In this document: piece after piece, positions 56,400-64,000 of the stretch
Position numbering within the stretch: position 1 is the first letter of the stretch
Layout of the letters: the number at the start of each line of letters is the position of its first letter
NCBI GenBank assembly: GCA_023374045.1
Contig: CM041776.1
Location: 144,029,296 to 144,093,295 of the forward strand
Length of the DNA stretch: 64,000 bases
DNA from: Limonium bicolor
Taxonomy: Eukaryota; Streptophyta; Magnoliopsida; Caryophyllales; Plumbaginaceae
Reading direction: 5' to 3'
Program-made: the position numbers and the translations under genes
The notes under the pieces: model-generated
What the model saw: only the letters and a program-made list of their open reading frames with translations
Told to the model about the DNA's origin: nothing
Databases searched by the model: none

Positions 56400-56595
56400 T
56401 CGAGATGCGCCTCGACACTGGGGATATGCAAATGCAAATGCAATTAAGCTAAACCTAATGCAGATGATAATGACAACTTTTGTGTGGATGCATTTTTTGG
56501 ATTTTTTTATATGGATGCGTTTTTTGATGCATTTTTGTGAATGCATTTTTTGGATTTTTTGTGAATGCGTGTCTTCTTTGGATTTTTATGACGGT
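56400..56595 (-). repeat. Low-complexity TGCATTTTTTGGATTTTT repeats
   Basis: On the plus strand there are three or four imperfect copies of ATGCATTTTTTGGATTTTTT and ATGCGTTTTTTGATGCATTT. They lie just after the integrase stop of element D. Confidence 0.6.
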
Positions 56596-57480
56596 TCAGA
56601 CATAATATCGTTTCACCCGGTCAAGATTGACAAGGCTTTGGAATTCTTCTCCGTCCAAATCTGTCAGTAATACAGCACCATGAGGGGTTATTTCCTTGAC
56701 CAGATAAGGGCCCACCCAGTTCGGTCTGACTTTCCCTCATGGGTCTGGCAAATCCTTTCTCAGCTCTTTTAGGACGAGATCACCCACTTGGATGTTTCGT
56801 TCTCTGACCCTTTTGTTGAATGCTCTAGTCATTCTCTTCTGGTAACCCTGGATGTGATATAATGCCTGTAGGCGCTTTTCATCAAGAAGAGCTAAGCTGT
56901 CATTGCGTTGTTGCAACCAGTCACTTTCAGCAATTTTCAGTTCATTAGTGACCCGAAGAGTTGGAATTTCAAGCTCGATTGGCAAGACGCATTCTGACCC
57001 ATATACCAAGGAATACGGGGTGGCTCCAGTTGCAGTTCTAACAGTAGTGCGGTAACCCCAGAGAGTGTAGTGTAGCTTTTCCGGCCAATATCTGTACATT
57101 TCAACCATTTTTGCCAGTGCACTCTTTACGGCTTTGTTGGCGGCTTCGACTGCTCCGTTAGTCTGAGGTCTGTATGGAGATGATTTGTGGTAACGGATAT
57201 TGTATTTTTCCATGACCCGGATAGTGTCTCCGTCAAATTGGGGACAGTTGTCTAATACAAACTCTGAGGGAACCCCGTATCGGCATATGATATCTCGCTC
57301 AATGAACTGGGCAACTTGCTTTGATCCGATGTTTGTGAACGACCATGCCTCTACCCATTTGCTGAAATAGTCTATCGCCACAAGGATGTAGCAGTGTCCA
57401 TTTGAAGCTTTAGGGTGAATTTCTCCGATGATGTCGATTCCCCATATAGAGAACGGCAGGCAGGTGTTACAAATTAGCAT
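56596..57480 (-). pseudogene. Integrase of element D (core and C-terminus)
   Basis: Retroviral-type integrase. On the minus strand it starts in the region CAKCQTHAN (remnant of the zinc-binding domain, other frame). It continues with FSIWGIDIIGEI (first Asp), VLDNCPQFDG (second Asp) and TNGAVEAANKAVK (Glu). A TGA at 56737-56739 follows RKDLPDP, and homology continues in frame with RPNWVGPYLVKE and NLDRVKRYYV to the stop at 56596. The zinc-binding part and core are in different frames, with the frameshift near 57470. Confidence 0.85.
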
Positions 57481-58144
57481 GTGTCTGACACTTGGCGCAC
57501 TTTTTCACAATTGATTCCTCAAAACGGACAGCATGTCCGGGGGTGGTGTACTGGTATTGATTGAGTTGGATGAGGTCAGGGTGTGGTGAGTTGGGATGAA
57601 TGAGTTCTGGTTGTTTGACTTGATATAGATGGGCTGTTTGGGCAGTGGCTCCAGCAAGTGGGAACAGTGGTAGTCTAGGGAAGGTGGTTGGTACTGTAGG
57701 GACCGTGGTCAGGATTGGAGATGGCATGGGTGCTCCTAAAAGTAGGTCAGCTGTTTGAAACGTTGTGGTCACTGGGTGGATGATGGTACGTTCTTTCCCT
57801 GTGGTCGGTTGTGGTATGGTGGTGTTGAACATAGGGTTTTGATTGCTCCAGCATCGGTTGGGGTGTGGGGAGTCCTCAATATAATCCTCATCAGAGTCAG
57901 TAAGGTATGGGTCCTTCCCCTTGGCTGACCTCTCTTGGCGCAATTGCTCCTCTAGCCTTTCAACGGTCTACTTCAGCATATTCTCATTTCTTGTTGACTA
58001 TTCTAGCATACGGTAGAGAATACTTGGATCAGGAAGACGTGAGCTACCACCGCTAGCTCCTACAACTGCACTTACACTCGCATCAATAGCTGTGGTTTCC
58101 GGGGCACCTTCTGGGGCGGTGGGATTGATCAGGTTTTGGTCCAT
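57467..58144 (-). pseudogene. Truncated gag of element D, joined to integrase
   Basis: Minus-strand ATG at 58144 gives MDQNLINPTAPEGAPETT, two TAG codons in the next 50 or so codons, then ERLEEQLRQERSAKGKDPYL and an acidic segment (DSDEDYIEDS). A proline/threonine-rich stretch follows. The capsid and nucleocapsid expected of gag are absent. The frame instead passes through HAVRFEESIV into KKCAKCQTHAN, the end of an integrase zinc-binding domain. It looks like an internal deletion joint. Confidence 0.6.
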
Positions 58145-58299
58145 GGTTTCTGACAAGGTTTCGGTCGCGGTGTCACTGGCCAGCCTCCCCCGGGAATCTC
58201 TTTTCCACAGTCGAGTAATGTTGTTAAAACTGGAAGAAAACTCCCGACACTCTACTCTGCTCTGGTTGGTTTCTGCGATACCAGGGAATATTGAATGCG

Positions 58300-58750
58300 T
58301 GGAAGATGTCAGTATGAGCGTAAATCCTTTTCATAAATTGATAAAGCAGAAAAGGAGGTCGTCCCCGATTTTTATGAAACGACGTATTCTATTGATTAAA
58401 TTCTTTTGTAAAATGATAAAGCGGAAAAGGAGCACAAGCCGATTTCCATTTCCAAGAATAAACATCGTACTATTTCATTGCACAGTCGTAATTGCATACA
58501 TCGGGGAAAATAGGGGTTACATTCGAGTTCATAGGGGAAAACATAATATTAGTTGATCCAACGTTAGATAATATTACATGGCCGAACTCCACAATAAGGG
58601 GGAAGGGGAGTTACATCCAAATTCAAAAGAGGGGAAAAATACATCCGAGTAGTCAAATTTTAATTACATAGCCGAACTCCATAATGAGGGGGAAGGGGAG
58701 TTACATCCAAATTCAAAAGAGGGGAAAACTACTAGTAACGAGTGATAGCA
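58300..58750 (-). repeat. Imperfect tandem repeats in the ORF1-gag spacer of D
   Basis: A unit of about 93 bp with GCCGAACTCCA and GGGGGAAGGGGAGTTACATC occurs at about 58574 and 58667. A second pair with AAATTGATAAAGCAGAAAAG / AAATGATAAAGCGGAAAAGG lies at 58336 and 58413. The stretch is otherwise non-coding. Confidence 0.7.
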
Positions 58751-58757
58751 TAGGAGA

Positions 58758-60118
58758 TCAACCGATAGTCTTCTGCCGCTTGCACTCTTCTTTCTCCCTC
58801 TTCCTTTCCTGACGGGTAGTGGGAATCGGTTGTAGGTCTTCCACAATCGGCAGTCGTGGATCTTGGGTAATTGCTGAGCGGTGTGGGTCATAAGCACTTC
58901 TTATCATCCGATCGACGCGCATAGTCAACCATGTTTGATACTCCCTGCTTAAACCAAAGTACTTAATCTTGAAGATGGCCCACTTCATTCCGGAGTTATA
59001 AATCCCAGCAATGTAGTTGATGCTACTATCCGTGTACCGGCGATCTACCAAGACATTGCTTCTGGCTCTGGGTACTGTCTACTCTCGGCCGAATTGGCGC
59101 ATCGCTCTGAAGGGAAAGATAGTGATAAACCTTTCTAGGCCTAGCAATGTCAGCCCATCCTCCTGATGATTTGATTGAACAGTCCCTCCTTGGACATCCC
59201 AGTCAGGCAAAATCCAATTGATCTACCAATCATAACAACGATCCATAAAGTAGGCTTTCCACCCCGCTTCCGGCTTCTGCGCTCGCTTTCGGGCAGTCGG
59301 AAAGGTGTCTATGTTCACTACTTTGTACACCTCCACCTTCTTCATCAACCCCAAGTGATCAAACAACCATATTTGGAGAAGGAGTGGACTTCCCAAGAAA
59401 AAGGTTTCTAAGGCTCCGGTCTCCTTCCAACGGTCTAGGGCTCTCACCATCTCAGCCACAACCAGCGTTCCAACACTTTTACCCTCTTCTAGGGCCTTCA
59501 GCAGATGGATTACTCGTGGATTGATTCTCAAGTCCCTCTGTCGGAACAAGTAAAGCCCCATGATGCAGAGATCAAGCACTCGTCTCTTGGTGCTCTTGGG
59601 ATAGTATGGTTGGAAGAATTGTTGTAGTAGATCCCGCAGGCGTATGCTCATGCTACTGAAACTCTCAACCTCCTCGATCCTTACCCCAGGAAATCAGCTG
59701 CAAACTTCAGTGTATGTGATCGCTCAACGGGGATGGTGGACATCTTTTGATGGGGCTTGATCTTAAGTAGTGCATCCATCTCAGCGGGCAAGATAACCAA
59801 CTCTTGGAGGTTGAAGTGGTACAGATGGTCTGTCGAATCCCAATAAGTGACTGACTCGAACAAGGCCTCATAGTCAATGGCCACTCTACACATTCGGGCA
59901 AGTCCTGCTAGCAATGGCTCGTCAGGGCCTTTCATTTGAGCGCAGTAGTCCCTGAGTTCTTTGGCAAAGGTCGACTCCTGGTGGCACTCCACTTGGTAGG
60001 GGGTCATTGGGGCTTGTCCTCCACTGGGTCCTTCCTCTGCCCTGCTTCTGTTCACTTTCCTAGGGCACTTCTTCTCTCCAGGCACTAGCACTAGTCTGTT
60101 CATCATTTTGTCCTGCAA
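58758..60118 (-). pseudogene. ORF1 of Tat/Ogre-like element D, unknown function
   Basis: Extra reading frame upstream of gag, as Ogre-type elements have. The first part (60118-59681) includes TPYQVECHQESTFAKELRDY and HFNLQELVILPAEMDAL. A frame change near 59650-59690 leads to IRLRDLLQQFFQPYYPKSTK, a helical region with LETFFLGSPLLLQIWLFDHL. TAG at 59223 and one further stop near 59080 precede the end (SINYIAGIYNSGMKW, RQERKREKEECKRQK) at 58758. The central helical part recalls uncharacterised plant transposon domains of the DUF7745 / plant-mobile-domain kind; I cannot confirm this. A strong splice-acceptor-like TTCCTCTTTTTTGCAG sits just upstream on the minus strand. Confidence 0.55.
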
Positions 60119-61017
60119 AAAAGAGGAAATAAAATGGAAAAGAAAGGGGGAGAATATGATAAGTAAGAGTCGGGGAAACGATTAAGCAATTACTAGTATG
60201 GCCCGTTTATCCTTGGAAATGGAAATTAGTTATGAAGACTAACTTTGAGAGAGGGTTTGGGAAATCATTATTTTTGAAAATGGTTTTACTAAAATCGATT
60301 TTTGAAAGGGTTTTGAATGATGGTTTTGATTTTGAAGTAAAGGGGTTTAGGTTTCAAAACTCTCGAATGGTAGCAAGTAAAACAGTTTTAACACAAGTGA
60401 GAATTCTGAACGTTTTAAAACAAATTGATTTGAGAAGAAGGTTTGCACACATGTATTGCATATAGTAAATCGTGGCTATATTTGATGTGGAGCTGAGTGC
60501 GAATGATTGGGATAATCACCTTCCAGACAAGTCACACGAGTCACAGCCGGTGATTATCACAACATACTCACTTTCGGGAAACTTGGGGAAGTACTGCATG
60601 GGAACGGGTCTCCCATCGTCTGCATGGTCAGGTGTGTCCAAAGTCCAAATTATTCACTAACTACGTTGTGCCATGTATGGGTATCCGGTAAATACGGGAT
60701 CCTCTATGGATGTACAGCGTGACATTGGGCTTTAGAGACACCCGTGGTGCAGCGGAATCATGAAGAACTGAGCCCATGCAATCTTCAGGGTAAGGCAAAG
60801 GGTGGTCAGACAGACGGCATACAAGGGGATGATTACCCATAAGCCCATCTTAGACACCGGATAAGGAAGCTGGACACTGAAGGCTCATAGCTCACTATAT
60901 GCTGGTTCAGACTCGGGTAATGGAGGATATTTTGGATCATGAGCTTCAAGGCGTTGGTCTTGGACCGTATTACCTCGTGGGTTAACTTCTTCTAGGAAGG
61001 ACCCAACTCATGGGGAA
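60119..61017 (-). other. Probable 5' untranslated region of element D
   Basis: No conserved ORF or RNA gene seen. On the minus strand it ends with a polypyrimidine-CAG sequence at about 60113-60130 before ORF1, so a leader intron is possible. At 61018 it is interrupted by the family-E LTR. Confidence 0.45.
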
Positions 61018-64000
61018 TGAAATACCTCGTAATTAAAAATAGTGATTAATTAGGCTAATGAATAATTTAGAAGCTTAATTAAGTCTAAATAATCATGAGG
61101 GAACAAATCCCGAAGAAAACGGATCCTTAAAACGGATTAAAAACACTAACGAACCTTAAAGCACGTTTTTCGAGGAAACCGGGAAAACGTGACTTTAAGC
61201 AGGTCAAATAGACTCGTAACAATTTTGGTCAACTAAATAATCATAAATAAATATTAGTGAAGCTTTAGAACCAATAAAATCAATAAAATGAAAAATTAGT
61301 AAAAACTGTCAAAAACGGGAAGTTGTGGGGTAGAAACATAAATAACCAAAACTTATGTGTCCACCTTTAAAATAAAAAGTAGAGTGTGTGTGTGTTCTGG
61401 GTGCAGCCGACCCCATCCCTCTCTTCCTCTCTCACACACTCACTTCCTCTTTCTTATTTACAAAACAACAAAAGCAATAAAAGTAACCTCACTCTCACTT
61501 TTATTCTCTCTCCTCTATTCTATTCTCCTCACTCACGTACTCACCTTCTCCCTCACTCTCTTTTCTTTCTTCTTCTCCCCCATGCAACATCCATGGTGTT
61601 TTGAAGAAACTCACAAAAACTCCATCTTCTCTCCTCTTGTTACTCCATCAAACCTTCTCCAAAAATTATAAAAACTACACCATTGTCTTCCCCTCATCAA
61701 GGGGAACACTTCTATCTTTTCAAAATCAGAAAAGGACAACTTTCATCTCCATGGGTATGGAGCATTTGGAGCTTCAAGACCACCACTAGAACCACCTTCT
61801 TCTCCTTGTTCTTTTGAGGTAAAAATCTTCTTGAAACCTCACTGTTTTTCTATCCTTATGGGCAAAACGAAAATCTAGCTAAAACCTTGTTTGGCTTCTT
61901 TGCATTCTAGCCGATTTTGGCATTGTTGGAGCGTGGGAAGTCTTACTCTTGAGTTGCTCCAAGCATTACATAAACCCTTGGAAGGTAATATACTTATAAA
62001 CCTTAAAACTTACACTAAATGCTTAAATAATGTTAGGGTTAGTTTTTAGTATTGAAGTATGTATATGAATGGTTGTAGTGTTAAAGGATTTGAGTTCCTA
62101 AACCGGTGGAAAGAGAGAGAAGGAAGGAGGAAGGAGAAAAAGAACAAGGTAATTATACTCATCTTTGTGTAGCTTTGTAAATGCTTATGTAACAGATTTT
62201 TTAGTAATGAAAATATGTATCGTAAGATGGTAGTGTAATGGTAGTGCAATGTGTAAGAGAATACAAGTGTTTTAAACCTTTAAAAGACATGTAAAACTTA
62301 TTGAAACCTAGTTGGGATTGGAATGTAATGTGCAGGAATTTTTAAGAGTGTTAAGTGTTGGGATAAATGTATGGGAGCCTTGTATATATATGATTGTTGA
62401 AAACAGGTGAGATGATAGAAATGTGTGAATAAATAATGTGGTGAGAGTATAAAAATATAGGGGAGACTATGGCAAAATTTACATAGGATTAGAACACTTA
62501 GTGAACTAGAAACTAAGTGAATAATGAATGTTGTAACAGATTTTAAATGAACTTAATTAGTGGGTAGATTGAGAGAGGTAGTTGATGTGTTGTAAGGCAT
62601 TAGGAGAGGGAGCTATAGATGGAGAGTAAGTGTCAAAATCTGAAACCTTCTGGAATGGACCGGACTTACGACCGGACTTGCAAGTTCGGTCGGACCAGAA
62701 AATTCTCCCGTCTGAAACCTTCTGGAATGGACCGGACTTGCAAGTTCGGTCGGACCAGAAAATTCTCCCGTCTGAAACCTTCTGGAATGGACCGGACTTG
62801 CAAGTTCGGTCGGGCCAAAAAAATTTCCGTAATGAAAGCTACTGGAATGGACCGGACTTGCGACCGGACTTGCAAGGTCGGTCGAGTCATACAAAAAAAA
62901 ATTAATTAAATAATAATAACCTACATATATATATATAGGTATACCCACGTATATAAATGTACATATATCAATGTACCAATGTTAAGTAAGGAAAGAAACT
63001 AAAAGTAATTAAGAGTAAATAAATAATGTGTAAGTATAAGAAGGGTAAGGACATAGTAAGTAAGAGTTAGGAAATGTACTAGGAATACGAGTTAAGTTAA
63101 TTATAAACTGTTAATCACTCGATTACATGTGTACTATAGGACTTGATTTGTGAGCACCGAAGGAAAGTCGGATTACAAGTACGACGGTGAACGGTATGAA
63201 TTCCTCATGCCCCGTATGCTATCTTGGTTACTCTGATTTGTGTGTTGTGTGCTAATTGATCACCAAATGAGATAAATGCACGAATCAGAGTTACTATGCA
63301 TACTTGTGAGTATGTAGTGTTGTATGTTGTGAATGTTTTCTTTAAATCTTAGTTTGTATAATTCATGAAATGTATGGATGAATATGAATGCGTGTAAGTA
63401 TGTTGTATTGTACTGTGACCGATTGTGATTGTGATTGGACTTCTAACTGATTCCTAACAAGCTAACCAATCTAACTTAAATTGGTAATTAAATTGGAATG
63501 AGTAGAAGTCCGATATAGTTTCGGTCACGCGTGAGGATGAGGAGACACAAGAGGTTGGATCTGATTCCTGACTCTTAAACTGGTCCGCGGCCCAAATCCC
63601 TTAAGTGGGTAGCATCCCGGATTGGTGAGTCAAGTAAATCCCAGTGGTGGGACGGTGTAGTCCCCGGGCCGGAGGTCATACCGACTTAACTTGAGTATGA
63701 GTAAGTAAATAAGAATGAGTAAGTAAGTAAGTAAATGAAAGTAAGTAAGTAAAGTAAGAGTGAGAATGTGTAATGAGTGAAGAGTAAATAGCATTCCGAT
63801 TAACCCGGATGCGTAAATTGGCTAACACGGTGAAGGTAAGTAAGTGTGTGTGCTATTGTATCGCTATCCTACATTGTATGAAGTATTGCATGTGAATGTA
63901 TGTTGTATGCAAGCATGTATGTATGATAAAAATGAACCGCATGCCTATTTGACCTTAATTAGTCGGCGTGCCCTAGCTAGCACGCGGTATATGCGGAGTT
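61018..64000 (+). mobile_element. Family-E LTR, 5' part, running off the right edge
   Basis: Starts TGAAATACCTCG in the D sequence and is the same family as 1-1223 in opposite orientation. It contains a pyrimidine-rich stretch (61390-61600), a GACCGGAC array (62643-62885), and a distal part resembling the ends of LTR A (GGTCACGCG context at about 63525). Over 2.98 kb are visible and no end is reached. ORFs inside it (for example 61357-61671) are not supported as genes. Confidence 0.75.
62643..62885. repeat. 60-72 bp tandem array with GACCGGACTTGCAAGTTCGG in LTR E
   Basis: Four units, each starting TTCTGGAATGGACCGGACTT; the middle units are near-identical at 60 bp. First and last units contain an extra copy of ACGACCGGACTT. 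The core GACCGGACTTGCAAGTTCGG is strongly inverted-repetitive. Related to arrays at 38405-38590 and 4707-5110. Confidence 0.88.

Larger units (their letters stand above)
56151..61017 (-). mobile_element. Element D: Tat/Ogre-like deletion derivative
   Basis: Read right to left: untranslated region (61017 to about 60120), an upstream ORF1 (60118-58758), a spacer, a shortened gag (58144 to about 57480), and the integrase core (57480-56596), followed by non-coding sequence. Most of gag and all of protease, RT and RNase H are missing. LTRs were not identified. Assigned to Tat/Ogre from the extra ORF before gag and the integrase style. Both outer boundaries are approximate. Confidence 0.65.

Overview
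This window is intergenic DNA from a flowering plant, probably a eudicot with a large genome; the species cannot be told from the sequence. It consists almost entirely of nested LTR retrotransposons of the Ty3/gypsy superfamily. I see no ordinary single-copy host gene, tRNA or rRNA. Three lineages are recognisable: chromodomain elements of the Tekay/Del type (long LTRs of about 4 kb, initiator tRNA-Met primer site), an Athila-like gag-protease element (tRNA-Asp primer site), and several Tat/Ogre-like elements. Most copies are broken.

Layout from left to right. 1-1223 is a minus-strand LTR (family E). 1224-32936 is a Tat-like element, F: a leader, a gag gene split by a younger insertion, then long non-coding DNA in repeated blocks (17387-19704, 19705-24611, 26398-31367) with LTRs at about 24612-26397 and 31368-32936. 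Element A (2587-16784) sits inside the F gag. It is bounded by TCATC target duplications and two 3887-bp LTRs that differ by roughly 1 percent by eye, so it is young. 32937-33107 is a remnant of a minus-strand LTR. Element B (33108 to about 50411) is a second, more decayed Tekay-type element. Its 5' LTR is interrupted by a solo LTR (36541-41001, minus, TSD ATATC). Its 3' LTR is cut at 50411 by element C (Athila-like, 50412 to about 56150, gag-protease only). 56150-61017 holds D, a minus-strand Tat/Ogre deletion derivative with an extra upstream ORF. A family-E LTR on the plus strand fills 61018-64000.

The most notable content is in element A. Its gag is divided by three predicted GT-AG introns (94, 78 and 1066 nt) whose phases match exactly at every junction. 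The third intron lies between the gag zinc knuckles and the protease, and contains a complete AlkB-type Fe(II)/2-oxoglutarate dioxygenase reading frame. It has the HxD, distal His and RxNxTxR motifs, and a single one-base deletion breaks it in this copy. The related element B has none of these introns and no AlkB. A candidate alternative acceptor at 8270 would join gag in frame to AlkB, while the acceptor at 9209 joins gag to protease-polymerase. The element could therefore make either Gag-AlkB or Gag-Pol by splice choice. That model is inference; the motifs and frames are read directly.

A second theme is arrays rich in GTCCG/CGGAC inverted motifs. They lie in the LTRs of several elements (A, solo LTR, E, C, F), and three of these families share a CTGGAATGG-anchored unit. 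A third theme is a pair of hairpins preserved with one compensatory change in the three non-coding blocks of F.
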